From a virus: a stretch of 39,190 bases of DNA. Numbering within the stretch: position 1 is the first letter of the stretch; the number at the start of each line of letters is the position of its first letter. Positions 1 to 6,659 of the stretch are shown piece after piece. A program made the position numbers and the translations under genes. The notes below the pieces were generated by a model. That model had not been told where the DNA came from and made no database searches. It saw nothing but the letters and a program-made list of their open reading frames with translations. The stretch is from the IMG/VR virus record IMGVR_UViG_3300042988_001037, positions 1 to 39,190 of that record; one strand, 5' to 3'.

Positions 1-192
1 ATAGCCATTGCCAGAGCCAGAGCCATTGCCAGAGCCAGAGCCAGAGCCAGAGCCATAGCCAGAGCCAGAGCCATGGCCATCGCCATGGCCAGAGCCATAG
101 CCAGAGCCAGAGCCATGGCCATCGCCATGGCCAGAGCCATGGCCATCGCCATGGCCAGAGCCATTGCCATAGCCAGAGCCAGAGCCAGAGCT
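1..192. repeat. GC-rich hexameric tandem repeat (GCCAGA/GCCATG/GCCATC units)
   Basis: About 32 degenerate 6-bp units of the form GCC-NNN run to the left edge, where NNN is AGA, ATG, ATC, ATT or ATA. A higher-order unit built around GCCATGGCCATCGCCATG recurs three times between about 70 and 165. It codes on the minus strand for the Gly-dipeptide array. Its length is likely to vary by replication slippage. Confidence 0.9.
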
Positions 193-234
193 AACATAAA
201 TAAATTTTTTAATTTTTTCTTCTAATGTTTCCAC
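1..234 (-). CDS. Glycine dipeptide-repeat (X-Gly)n protein, 3' end cut by window
   Basis: I place the start at the GTG at 234-232, because a perfect AGGAGG (242-247) lies 7 nt upstream. The frame is then open to the window edge, 78 codons. The N-terminus METLEEKIKKFIYVS looks helical. From residue 16 every second residue is Gly, alternating with Ser, Tyr, Asn, His and Asp (SGHGDGHG-type units). Every Gly codon is GGC and every Ser codon in the array is TCT, so the DNA is an almost perfect GCC-NNN repeat, far more GC-rich than its surroundings. It overlaps the upstream DUF6948-like gene by 13 nt, so the two are probably co-translated. Function is unknown; the His/Asp/Gly array could bind metal or act as a flexible low-complexity tail. 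Two other frames are also open in the repeat, but only this one has a ribosome binding site. Confidence 0.7.
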   Translation of the reverse strand, partial: METLEEKIKKFIYVSSGSGSGYGNGSGHGDGHGSGHGDGHGSGSGYGSGHGDGHGSGSGYGSGSGSGSGNGSGSGNGY

Positions 235-512
235 TCTTTAACCTCCTCTATGCACTTTGATGCTTTTTCTGTACATTTTAACATTTGACAAAAATCATTA
301 ATCGCTATCTCTTCCACCCAAACAGTGAATCTACATGCATCTGGATTTTTTACACCCTCTAACGCAATTTGCTCAACTGCATTTGCTCCTGACCATGAGT
401 ATAGCTTTCTTGCTGTTGTAAGATATACTGTATTTCCTTCAATTTTTTCTAGTGTACCGTAAAATACTCCTGCCATGTTTGCTCTTAATATAACCTTATC
501 ACCTTTTTTCAT
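222..512 (-). CDS. Small phage protein resembling DUF6948
   Basis: A 96-aa protein with an N-terminal small beta-barrel-like half (KGDKVILRANMAGVFYGTLE) followed by a region of the type TTARKLYSWSGANAVEQIALEGV and a C-terminal EEVKEWKH. I recognise this pattern from phage proteins named DUF6948 (recalled, not searched). Start: ATG with AGAGGA 7-8 nt upstream. It lies just downstream of the recombination genes in the same transcript and overlaps the Gly-repeat gene. Molecular function unknown. Confidence 0.6.
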   Translation of the reverse strand: MKKGDKVILRANMAGVFYGTLEKIEGNTVYLTTARKLYSWSGANAVEQIALEGVKNPDACRFTVWVEEIAINDFCQMLKCTEKASKCIEEVKEWKH

Positions 513-545
513 TTCTTTTTCCTCTTTTCTTTTATTTTTTATTTT

Positions 546-956
546 CTACATAAACGGTAAATTATCATCTTCCGTTATGTTTATAAATCCGTTTTCTATA
601 ACCGTCTGTTGCTGTTCCTGTACGTTTCCATGTGCTGACTTGCTTTCTGCAAACTCAACTTCTTCCACTTTGATATCAGTTCTGTAAATCTTCTGACCAT
701 CTTTATTCGTGTAGTTGTTGTTTTCAATTCTTCCAGTTACAAGAATCTTTGTTCCCTGTTTCAAATATTTTTCAACAAACTCTCCCTGTTTTCCAAATGC
801 TGTACAGTTAAAGAAGTCTGTCTCTGCTTCTCCGTCTCTCTTGAATCTTCTGTCCACTGCAATTGAGAATCTTGCTATAACCATTGCAGGCTGTGTCTGT
901 GAATATCTAACTTCTGGATCTCGTGTAAGACGTCCCATTAATATTGCCTTATTCAT
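546..956 (-). CDS. ssb: Single-stranded DNA-binding protein
   Basis: A 136-aa SSB starting MNKAILMGRLTRDPEVRY. An OB-fold covers roughly residues 1-105 (GRLTRDPEVR, ARFSIAVDRRF, FFNCTAFGKQGEFVEKYLKQG, TGRIENNNY). A short linker leads to the acidic tip DDNLPFM, close to the DDDLPF consensus that docks replication and recombination partners. I prefer the ATG at 956 over upstream in-frame codons because GGGAGG lies correctly spaced before it and it begins 2 nt after the DUF1351 stop. It coats ssDNA during phage replication and annealing, and its position behind ERF and DUF1351 fits a recombination cassette. Confidence 0.95.
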   Translation of the reverse strand: MNKAILMGRLTRDPEVRYSQTQPAMVIARFSIAVDRRFKRDGEAETDFFNCTAFGKQGEFVEKYLKQGTKILVTGRIENNNYTNKDGQKIYRTDIKVEEVEFAESKSAHGNVQEQQQTVIENGFINITEDDNLPFM

Positions 957-957
957 A

Positions 958-1791
958 TTAAACCTCCCAAAAATTTTCTTCAAATTCAATTCCAATTGAA
1001 TTCATATACATTTCTAATTGTTCTTTTTCTTCATCTGTTACGTTTACTGTATACTTAATTGTTTTTGTAACTGCGTCTTTATTTTGTTCCTTTATTTCAA
1101 ATATTTCTTTTATCACTTCTTCTTTTATTTCAATTTCTTTTTTGTAATAATCAACCGCTTTTTTCTTTTCTTCTTCTATTTTTGCACTTTCATAATCTGT
1201 TATCATCTTCATTGCAACAATAAAGTCTCTATTTCTTTTGTAGTTATTTAGTGCGTTTTTCACTGCAGCACTTCTTGTTTGCTCAATTGCTTCTGTTTCT
1301 TTTTTTACTTTTTCTCTAATTTCAACTATTTCTTTTTCTATTTTTGCAAAAGCCACTGTTACATTTAACCATTTTTCATCAAAAATCGTTTCAAATTCCA
1401 TATATTCTTTTAAATTATCAATATTTTTACTATAAATTTCTTTTATTTTTTGCAACTTTTCTTGTTCCTTTTTATTTTCCAACTCTTTAACCTGTGAGTC
1501 GATGCTATTTATCGGCTTGTCAAACAGTTCAATTATTTCTTTTGCTTGTTTTTCAAACTCACAATATGGTTCATTCCATTCTTTTTTTATATCTTTTCTT
1601 CTTGAGTCAAACTGCTTTTTCCCCTCTCTTAAGTCTGCAAGAATCGACTTTGCAAATTTTACAGAATCTTCGCTTTCGATTGTCATTCCATTATATTCAT
1701 TTAGAATATTTTCTAGCCTTGATTTTGTTCCTGCATAGTCAAACGTTATCGAACCTTTAACTATGCTTGCATTTACTCTTATTTCATCCAT
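958..1791 (-). CDS. DUF1351 family coiled-coil protein of the recombination cassette
   Basis: A 277-aa, Lys/Glu-rich protein that is largely alpha-helical. The N-terminus (MDEIRVNASIVKGSITFDY) and the segment REGKKQFDSRRKDIKKEWNEPY are typical of phage DUF1351 proteins, and long coiled coils span about residues 75-250. The family is routinely found beside ERF/RecT-type annealing proteins and SSB, as here. Its biochemical role is not established. The start codon overlaps the ERF stop (TAATG), indicating translational coupling. Confidence 0.8.
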   Translation of the reverse strand: MDEIRVNASIVKGSITFDYAGTKSRLENILNEYNGMTIESEDSVKFAKSILADLREGKKQFDSRRKDIKKEWNEPYCEFEKQAKEIIELFDKPINSIDSQVKELENKKEQEKLQKIKEIYSKNIDNLKEYMEFETIFDEKWLNVTVAFAKIEKEIVEIREKVKKETEAIEQTRSAAVKNALNNYKRNRDFIVAMKMITDYESAKIEEEKKKAVDYYKKEIEIKEEVIKEIFEIKEQNKDAVTKTIKYTVNVTDEEKEQLEMYMNSIGIEFEENFWEV

Positions 1792-2453
1792 TATACACCT
1801 GCTTTTTCACATATTTTTTCAAAATTATTGATTATATTTACGTGTTGCAATTCTGTTAAATCTTGAAGATTTTCAACTTTGTATAGTCTAATTATTTCTT
1901 TTGTTATCTTCAAAACTTCTTCTGGCTTTCTTCCATCTCCACACTTTGCAATTAATGCTTGTAGTTTAACTTTGCTTATTTTTCCATTTGAAACATCTTG
2001 AACTTTTGTTGTTTCTTGTTTTTCCTGTTTTCCAACAACTTCATGACTTTCTGAATCAGCATCAATCATTTCCTCTGTTGGTATGCAAAATATTTGAAAA
2101 CATGCATACTTAAACGCTACGCTTAAAGCTTTGTTGCTTGACTTGTCTCCTGAATCCATGCCCTCTCCGATAACAACAGCCGATACAGAAGAACCATCAT
2201 CTGCAATAAAAGTATATTTGACTTTTAATGTAGTATAAATCAAGTTCCCACCGTTTTTTGTTTGTCTTTCTTCTCTTTGCATTTCCAAAACCTCAGGAAC
2301 TGCAATAACATTGTTTTTTGCCATTATTGGAGATAGTGCATTCATTACACTATCTATTCCCCTGTAAGCAAATCCTTGTGTTTTGTTAACACTTGTTTTT
2401 CCAATCGCCCCAACCTCTTTCGAGATTGTAATTAATGCTTTATATATATTCAT
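1791..2453 (-). CDS. erf: ERF family single-strand annealing protein
   Basis: A 220-aa phage recombinase mediating single-strand annealing, used for genome circularisation and recombination-dependent repair. The ERF core covers residues 1-135: helix MNIYKALITISKEVGAIGKT, the segment FAYRGIDSVMNALSPIMAKN, and the signature GEGMDSGDKSSNKA (96-109) followed by AFKYACFQIFCIPTEE. The C-terminal third is variable and helical. AAAGGAG lies 7 nt before the ATG. It belongs to the transcript that starts at the promoter at 2692-2720. Confidence 0.93.
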   Translation of the reverse strand: MNIYKALITISKEVGAIGKTSVNKTQGFAYRGIDSVMNALSPIMAKNNVIAVPEVLEMQREERQTKNGGNLIYTTLKVKYTFIADDGSSVSAVVIGEGMDSGDKSSNKALSVAFKYACFQIFCIPTEEMIDADSESHEVVGKQEKQETTKVQDVSNGKISKVKLQALIAKCGDGRKPEEVLKITKEIIRLYKVENLQDLTELQHVNIINNFEKICEKAGV

Positions 2454-2468
2454 TATTGTATCTCCTTT

Positions 2469-2663
2469 CTATTCTTCCATTTTTATCTTTAAAAAATAGT
2501 TCTTCCTCATGTAATCAGAAATACAATCTTCGCACACAACAACATCATCAATGATGTATGCGTCTTCCTGTTCATAAAATTCTGTTTCGTATCTGATTAT
2601 TTCCCCACACTCACTACACACTGTGTAAAAATAATCTTCGTCTTCACTATAAAATGTCTCCAT
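2469..2663 (-). CDS. Small zinc-ribbon protein
   Basis: A 64-aa protein starting METFYSEDEDYFY. I chose this ATG because AAAGGAG sits 5-8 nt upstream and the promoter -10 lies 30 nt further on. Two CxxC pairs (CSEC near residue 15, CEDC near residue 45) form a probable four-Cys zinc knuckle separated by a Tyr/Glu/Asp-rich stretch. It is the first gene of the ERF operon. Function unknown; a DNA-, RNA- or protein-binding accessory role is possible. Confidence 0.75.
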   Translation of the reverse strand: METFYSEDEDYFYTVCSECGEIIRYETEFYEQEDAYIIDDVVVCEDCISDYMRKNYFLKIKMEE

Positions 2664-2691
2664 ATTTTCTCCTTTTTTTTTTGATAATACA

Positions 2692-2720
2692 AGTATAACA
2701 TATGTTAACATTGATTGCAA
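2692..2720 (-). promoter_or_regulatory. Early promoter with ACATATGT operator (ERF operon)
   Basis: Minus strand: TTGCAA (2720-2715), 17-nt spacer, TATACT (2697-2692). The spacer ends with TGTTAACATATGT abutting the -10 box, the same palindromic element seen in three other minus-strand promoters. It reads into the zinc-ribbon gene and the recombination module. Confidence 0.75.
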
Positions 2721-2761
2721 GAAGTATTTCAACTATTTCCATTTTGGAAACAGCCACTAAT

Positions 2762-2789
2762 AAAAAAGGCACATACTTTTGTATATGCC
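2762..2789 (-). terminator. Rho-independent terminator
   Basis: Minus-strand hairpin GGCATATAC-AAAA-GTATGTGCC followed by TTTTTT. It closes the 4.7-2.8 kb operon just before the ERF promoter. Confidence 0.8.
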
Positions 2790-2807
2790 TGGATAAATTA
2801 TATCGCC

Positions 2808-2997
2808 TTATAAATCTATTTTTTCTATAATTGCTCTTTGTTCTAATATAAGCATGTATCTATACATTTCTTTTAATTGCTCTATATATATAGATTTTTT
2901 GCATGTTGGAGTAAAAGATAATTCATTTTTATTCTGCTTTAAACCTCTCTTTATAATCTTCACTTTCCATCATCTTTATTGTATCTAATATATTCAT
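2808..2997 (-). pseudogene. Broken phage gene (crAss001_48-like small helical family)
   Basis: The first reading frame (2997-2929) starts with a good ribosome binding site and encodes MNILDTIKMMESEDYKERFKAE before a stop. The second frame (open from a GTG at 2963 to 2808) encodes LSFTPTCKKSIYIEQLKEMYRYM and ends LEQRAIIEKIDL. In intact members of a common phage family these two blocks are the N- and C-terminal halves of one ~70-aa protein, separated by about 20 residues. The frameshift plus missing linker suggests a deletion. It could instead be expressed as two short peptides. The family name is from memory. Confidence 0.6.
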
Positions 2998-3021
2998 TTA
3001 TTTTTCCTTTCTAATTCGAAT

Positions 3022-3140
3022 TTATTTTTTATCTCTTCTATAGAATTTTTAATTTTTTCTTTTTCTTCTTCTAGTTTTTTTATTTTCCTTTCATAATATT
3101 TTTGCTTTAAAGTTTCTTTGTCTCTGTTGTAAAATTTTTT
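3022..3140 (-). CDS. Lys/Glu-rich coiled-coil reading frame without a normal start
   Basis: An open frame of about 40 codons whose product is a highly charged helix (KKLEEEKEKIKNSIEDKK at the C-terminus). No ATG, GTG or TTG lies between the upstream in-frame stop and this frame. It overlaps the end of the 71-aa gene in the -1 frame, and a slippery A-AAA-AAT heptamer (3140-3134) sits exactly at the join, so it may be a frameshift extension. It could equally be a decayed remnant. Confidence 0.3.
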
Positions 3141-3322
3141 ACAATTTCAATTGACTCTATAGTATTTATTTGGTTAATATCAATCAATGATTTTTTCTTT
3201 TGTTGTCCATCGAAATAAAATAAATAGTTATTTTCTATGATATAATAGTTATTGACTGATGTTCCTATAATGTAAAACTCCTGTCCCTCTTCTACCTCAA
3301 AAATTTCAGTTAATTTTTTCAT
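3107..3322 (-). CDS. Hypothetical 71-aa protein
   Basis: MKKLTEIFEVEEGQEFYIIG and the following Tyr/Asn-rich strands (NNYYIIENNYLFYFDG) suggest a small all-beta barrel. A short helix with SIEIVKNFTT ends the protein. AGGAGG lies 7 nt before the ATG, and the gene overlaps the stop of the 121-aa gene upstream by 4 nt. I do not recognise the family. Confidence 0.7.
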   Translation of the reverse strand: MKKLTEIFEVEEGQEFYIIGTSVNNYYIIENNYLFYFDGQQKKKSLIDINQINTIESIEIVKNFTTETKKL

Positions 3323-3684
3323 GATTTCCTCCTGTATTCATATTTTTTAATATTTACAACACTGTATAAATATATATGTTTATTATTTTCTTTCAACCAG
3401 TTTTTAAAACATTCTGTCAACGTGTCTGATATGTCTCTCATTTCATTACTGCTTATATTGTCAAACATTCCACTTGCTGTTTCTCCTATATCATCATAAG
3501 CACGGTCTTCTAAATCTTCTAAAATATCCTCTCCACTAATACTTGGTAACCATTGTTCAATTTCTCCAATATAAATAATTCCACCATCTTCTATATAGTT
3601 CTCTGCGTCTTCATAACATTCTTCAATTGTATCAAATCTTGAATTATTCCAAATATCTTCTTTGTCACTCCATGTGTATTCCAT
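3319..3684 (-). CDS. Phage protein of unknown function (FDT-EEC-DA type)
   Basis: A 121-aa acidic protein starting MEYTWSDKEDIWNNSRFDT, ATG chosen because AAAGGAG precedes it by 7 nt. It has the pattern W..FDTIEECYEDAENYIEDG..IYIGEIEQWLP, then a helical ILEDLEDRAYDDIGE and a C-terminal LYSVVNIKKYEYRRK strand. I recall this as a recurrent family of unknown function in Firmicute phages. It overlaps the upstream and downstream genes by a few bases. Confidence 0.7.
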   Translation of the reverse strand: MEYTWSDKEDIWNNSRFDTIEECYEDAENYIEDGGIIYIGEIEQWLPSISGEDILEDLEDRAYDDIGETASGMFDNISSNEMRDISDTLTECFKNWLKENNKHIYLYSVVNIKKYEYRRKS

Positions 3685-3685
3685 G

Positions 3686-4108
3686 TTATTCTCCTTTTTC
3701 CCAAGCATTTTTTATTTGTTTTGCTAGCATTATTGCTAAATTTCCAATATGATCCATAGCTTCTTTATTTTTAGCTATCCAGTTAATGTTATATTGGTCC
3801 ATTCTGTCTATCAATCTTTCGAATATTGAATCATGTTTGAATGAATTGCAATTACCAATATTATTTACTACCTTGCATTTATTACATTTATTATCTGATT
3901 CAATACATGCAAAACAATAGCTATAACACTCCATATGAAGTTCTTCGTAATCACCTTTTTCAACAAATCTCTTTTTTATTTCTGTAATTTGTTCTAATTG
4001 TTTTCTTTTATCTACTGTTTCAGATATTTCTTTGACTACATACTCCCACATATCTTCATGAAGTTTTCTATAGCCAAGATGGTCTGGTATAAGATATCTT
4101 TTCTCCAT
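3686..4108 (-). CDS. Hypothetical Cys-rich protein
   Basis: A 140-aa protein with a Cys cluster in the middle (CYSYCFACIESDNKCNKCKVV then NCNSF), suggesting one or two metal sites. The N-terminal third is helical (residues 15-50) and the C-terminus is an amphipathic helix (HIGNLAIMLAKQIKNAWEKGE). The ribosome binding site GAAAGGAG precedes the ATG. That leader shares 14-15 nt with the complement of a short plus-strand transcript at 20429-20551 (see findings). Family not recognised. Confidence 0.7.
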   Translation of the reverse strand: MEKRYLIPDHLGYRKLHEDMWEYVVKEISETVDKRKQLEQITEIKKRFVEKGDYEELHMECYSYCFACIESDNKCNKCKVVNNIGNCNSFKHDSIFERLIDRMDQYNINWIAKNKEAMDHIGNLAIMLAKQIKNAWEKGE

Positions 4109-4120
4109 GTTATTCTCCTT

Positions 4121-4684
4121 TCAATATCCATAAAATATCAATACATCATCTTCTTTTATTGTTTTATAAATTCTCAACATTTCAAATATTTCATGTTCAA
4201 ATAACCATGACCTGCAAATACTTTTTGAATTTTCATCAATGTTATAAACTGCATCAATATCAAAAAACATGACTCTGTCCTCAATAAATTTTTTCATTTC
4301 TTCTATGTCTTCTTTTTCTGCTGAATCCTTAGCCATTAAATAATTACTCTTTGTCATTTCAATATAACCTTTTATTATTTCCAAAAAATCAGACTTTTCT
4401 ATTTTTAAAAACCCATAGTCACTATATAAATCCTTTGTTTCACTTTCTTCAAAATAACTTTTTGATTTATCATATAAATCACCTGCAAAATCAACATTTT
4501 TTCCAAAACAATATTTTTCTTTTGATTCTTTTTCTAGCATTTCGCAAAAATCATTAATACAATTATCATACGAATTTGTAATAATGTCTTTTTCTTCATC
4601 AAATACTAAAACAAGTCCTTTTGTTTTTTCGTAAAACTCTCTTGATACTACATCAATATAAAATCTATATCTCATGTTTTTCAT
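4121..4684 (-). CDS. Hypothetical protein, 187 aa
   Basis: A soluble, acidic, Tyr/Lys/Glu-rich protein (MKNMRYRFYIDVVSREFYEK). No membrane segment or metal site is visible. The start could be the ATG at 4684, close behind AAAGGAG, or the in-frame ATG at 4675. It begins next to the unusual plus-strand promoter at 4705-4733. Family not recognised. Confidence 0.65.
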   Translation of the reverse strand: MKNMRYRFYIDVVSREFYEKTKGLVLVFDEEKDIITNSYDNCINDFCEMLEKESKEKYCFGKNVDFAGDLYDKSKSYFEESETKDLYSDYGFLKIEKSDFLEIIKGYIEMTKSNYLMAKDSAEKEDIEEMKKFIEDRVMFFDIDAVYNIDENSKSICRSWLFEHEIFEMLRIYKTIKEDDVLIFYGY

Positions 4685-4704
4685 TCTCTCCTTTTAAAAT
4701 ATAC

Positions 4705-4733
4705 TTGACACACATACATGTATAACATATAAT
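4705..4733 (+). promoter_or_regulatory. Consensus plus-strand promoter, antisense to replication genes
   Basis: TTGACA (4705-4710), 17-nt spacer, TATAAT (4728-4733): a perfect sigma-70/A promoter. The spacer contains the palindrome ATACATGTAT (4714-4723), shared with two other plus-strand promoters at 20.4 and 20.7 kb. Transcription would run antisense into the helicase-loader and initiator genes, since no plus-strand gene follows. Confidence 0.65.
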
Positions 4734-4749
4734 GTGCGAAGCGATTTAA

Positions 4750-5382
4750 TTAGTTACACATCTTTCTTTTTAAATCATAAATCATATTATTTACTAATGA
4801 TAAGTCAGATACTTTTCTTTCATGGACTTCCAAATCATCATGAAAGCAAGGTATTTTTTTTATTTCATCTTCTTCAAATCCTATCCCTATTCTTAAATTT
4901 TCAGGAATAGCTGCAATTTCTTCTTCTCTTCTTTGATTATCATTATATATTTTCTGTAAATTCGAATATATAACTGATTCATTAAAGTCTTCGTCCATTG
5001 CCCATCTTCTTAAATTACTGTGGTCTCTTACTATTTCTTTTGCTTCACATGAAAGTAATTCAAATTGTTCAATTGAATAATAAGTGCTATTAGATATTGC
5101 CTTTCTTATTTCTGCCCAAATATCAGTATACTTTCTTTTCCTCTTTGTATTTGTAAGTACTATATATTGTCTTATCTGTCCAGGTGCCGGAAAAAAATTC
5201 TTTGTATCATTTGCCATAAACATTGCAATTGCGTTTATAAACATTTCTCTTGTGCAATCTTTGAATATTGTAAACCAAACATCTATCATAACACTTATGT
5301 CAGTTCCTCTATATTCATATCCTGACGATGTCAGTATCTTTATTCCATAGATAATATCCTCTTTTTTTAATTTTTCATTCAT
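4750..5382 (-). CDS. Putative replicative helicase loader
   Basis: A 210-aa protein whose N-terminal 75 residues resemble the phage helicase loader/inhibitor family (SPP1 G39P type): a helical MNEKLKKEDIIYGIKIL..YEY, then VWFTIFKDCTREMFINAIAMFMANDTKNFFPAPGQIRQYI. The motif FFPAPGQIRQ is the most characteristic. The C-terminal part is charged and probably disordered. It sits directly after the initiator gene, the usual order in Firmicute phage replication modules. The partner helicase was not found in this window and may be the host DnaC/DnaB. Confidence 0.65.
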   Translation of the reverse strand: MNEKLKKEDIIYGIKILTSSGYEYRGTDISVMIDVWFTIFKDCTREMFINAIAMFMANDTKNFFPAPGQIRQYIVLTNTKRKRKYTDIWAEIRKAISNSTYYSIEQFELLSCEAKEIVRDHSNLRRWAMDEDFNESVIYSNLQKIYNDNQRREEEIAAIPENLRIGIGFEEDEIKKIPCFHDDLEVHERKVSDLSLVNNMIYDLKRKMCN

Positions 5383-5383
5383 T

Positions 5384-6157
5384 TTATATACATCCTTTCA
5401 GCATTTCGTCTAGTTGTCTATCTATGTCCTGTCTTTTTGTTTGTGAATTGCTAAATTGTTTTTCTTGCTTTAATTCAAAAATTCCAGTCCAACTATTTTG
5501 AATAGAGGTTTCAAGAATTTTAATTTGATCACTTACAATAAAAGTATATGATGTAAGTTTTTTCAATAATAATTTCATTGCCTGTTCTGTCACTGGTTTT
5601 TTAATGGCTTTTCTCATTTCTATAAAAGATAATAGTGTTTCTCTAAGGTCTTCATCATCTGTAAATTCTTTTATCATAGAATCTAATTTTTTTGATAAAG
5701 AAACTCTAGGCTCACATGAGCCAACCGTTTTTTCTTTTATATTATTAATATCTATATTATTAGTTATATTATTAATATCTATATTATTAGTTAAACTTTG
5801 TTTAATACCCCCTGTTAAACTTTGTTGCATACCTGTTAAACTTTGTTTAATACCACCTGTTAAACTTTGTTGCATAGTATTAAACTTTGTTGCATACTCA
5901 CAATATTTAACATTGTTTGAAAATCTTTCTCTTTTTACTATCAAATCTTTCTCTAAAAGGGATTTGATATTTTTCAAAACCCCTTGCTTTGTTGAATTTG
6001 TCCAGTCTGCTAAATACTGAAGACTTCCAGTAAAAAATTGATTATCTGTTTGAGAAAACCCATAAATAATAGCATAAACAACAAGTTCATTTCCTTTTAG
6101 ATTAAGTTCTTTAATCATAAAAGACTGTACAACATAAAAGCTTCCATCTCTTATCAT
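5384..6157 (-). CDS. Replication initiator, helix-turn-helix/DnaD-like, carrying the origin
   Basis: A 257-aa protein. Residues 1-85 form a winged-helix DNA-binding domain (KELNLKGNELVVYAIIYGFSQ..LADWTNSTKQGVLKNIKSLLEKDLIVKRER). Residues 95-140 are a repetitive linker (MQQSLTGGIKQSLTG units, then NNIDINNI twice). The C-terminal part is a helical DnaD-like region (FIEMRKAIKKPVTEQAMKLLLKKL and ETSIQNSWTGIF). The YxxAIxxxWxGI-like segment is typical of DnaD domains. The linker's repeated peptide comes from DNA iterons, as in phage initiators that bind an origin inside their own gene. The ATG overlaps the upstream stop (TAATG). Confidence 0.75.
   Translation of the reverse strand: MIRDGSFYVVQSFMIKELNLKGNELVVYAIIYGFSQTDNQFFTGSLQYLADWTNSTKQGVLKNIKSLLEKDLIVKRERFSNNVKYCEYATKFNTMQQSLTGGIKQSLTGMQQSLTGGIKQSLTNNIDINNITNNIDINNIKEKTVGSCEPRVSLSKKLDSMIKEFTDDEDLRETLLSFIEMRKAIKKPVTEQAMKLLLKKLTSYTFIVSDQIKILETSIQNSWTGIFELKQEKQFSNSQTKRQDIDRQLDEMLKGCI
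5740..5893. repeat. Iteron array plus AT-rich repeat: probable replication origin
   Basis: Five copies of TTAAACTTTGTT begin near 5791, 5815, 5836, 5860 and 5881, spaced alternately 24 and 21 bp (about two helical turns and in frame). Next to them is a 27-bp AT-only-like direct repeat in two copies (5740-5766 and 5767-5793) that could melt as an unwinding element. The array sits inside the initiator gene. Confidence 0.75.
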
Positions 6158-6315
6158 TATTCAACCTCACTTTCTTTTTTTTCACTTCTTGAAATATCCT
6201 GAATGCATAAAAATCTAATATATTCAGATATTGTCATCTGATTTTTTTTTGCAGATTCTTTTATGCTATCTTTCATTTTTTTCGAAAGCCTAATCATTAA
6301 ATTTTCTTTTTTCAT
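6157..6315 (-). CDS. Ribbon-helix-helix regulator
   Basis: A 52-aa protein starting MKKENLMIRLSKKMKDSIKE: a beta-strand followed by two helices, with ISEYIRFLCIQDI in helix B, the classical Arc/CopG arrangement. TAAGGAGGTGATT precedes the ATG. It is co-transcribed with and overlaps the initiator gene, so it may control replication gene expression. Confidence 0.8.
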   Translation of the reverse strand: MKKENLMIRLSKKMKDSIKESAKKNQMTISEYIRFLCIQDISRSEKKESEVE

Positions 6316-6335
6316 CTAATCACCTCCTTAAATAG

Positions 6336-6364
6336 AACATATCACATGTGTTGCATGTTGTCAA
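6336..6364 (-). promoter_or_regulatory. Promoter for the initiator operon
   Basis: TTGACA (6364-6359), 17-nt spacer, TATGTT (6341-6336) on the minus strand. The spacer holds the palindrome CACATGTG next to the -10 box, a variant of the operators in the other phage promoters. Confidence 0.65.
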
Positions 6365-6393
6365 TACATAAAAGTAAATTATTACTAAAAACA

Positions 6394-6424
6394 TAAAAAA
6401 ACAACACACGTTTTTGTGTGCTGT
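6394..6424 (-). terminator. Rho-independent terminator
   Basis: Minus-strand stem ACAGCACAC / GTGTGTTGT followed by seven T residues, after the 46-aa ribbon-helix-helix gene. Confidence 0.85.
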
Positions 6425-6451
6425 TCTCTTCCGAAATTATTCAAACTCACT

Positions 6452-6592
6452 TTAAATCTCTTTTCTTATTATTTCTTTTTGGAGCAAATATCTGACATAT
6501 TCAGATAGGCTCATTCCTTTTTCTGTAGCAATCAAGCATGACTGCTCTTTTAAATCATCTTTTATTCTCATGTGAATATAGGAATCTTTCAT
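6452..6592 (-). CDS. Second ribbon-helix-helix regulator
   Basis: A 46-aa protein, MKDSYIHMRIKDDLKEQSCL, ending MSLSEYVRYLLQKEIIRKEI. It is a strand plus two helices with the SEYVRYLL helix, a paralogue-like match to the neighbouring 52-aa protein. It has its own promoter (6630-6659) and terminator, so it is a monocistronic regulator, probably binding the CACATGTG/ACATATGT operators nearby (inference). The ribosome binding site is weak (GAAAGG). Confidence 0.75.
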   Translation of the reverse strand: MKDSYIHMRIKDDLKEQSCLIATEKGMSLSEYVRYLLQKEIIRKEI

Positions 6593-6629
6593 TAAACCTT
6601 TCAAAACATCACCTCGCTTTCGTAAAATG

Positions 6630-6659
6630 ATTTTATCACAAGATAATCACATATGTCAA
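6630..6659 (-). promoter_or_regulatory. Promoter of the 46-aa regulator
   Basis: TTGACA (6659-6654), 18-nt spacer, TAAAAT (6635-6630) on the minus strand. ACATATGTGA immediately overlaps the -35 end, an operator-like half. Confidence 0.6.

Noticed and set aside
1-192. Short-unit repeats as a possible CRISPR array
   Set aside because: Units are 6 bp with no spacers; it is a coding low-complexity repeat.
1-197. A Leu-Ala-Met-Ala repeat reading frame starting at the ATG at 197 on the minus strand, open to the edge
   Set aside because: It has no ribosome binding site, while the GTG at 234 in the Gly-dipeptide frame has a perfect one; the open frame follows from the 6-bp repeat period.
4121-4684. 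Minus-strand promoter at the 4.7 kb palindrome for the 187-aa gene
   Set aside because: No acceptable -35/-10 pair in that direction; the consensus lies on the plus strand.
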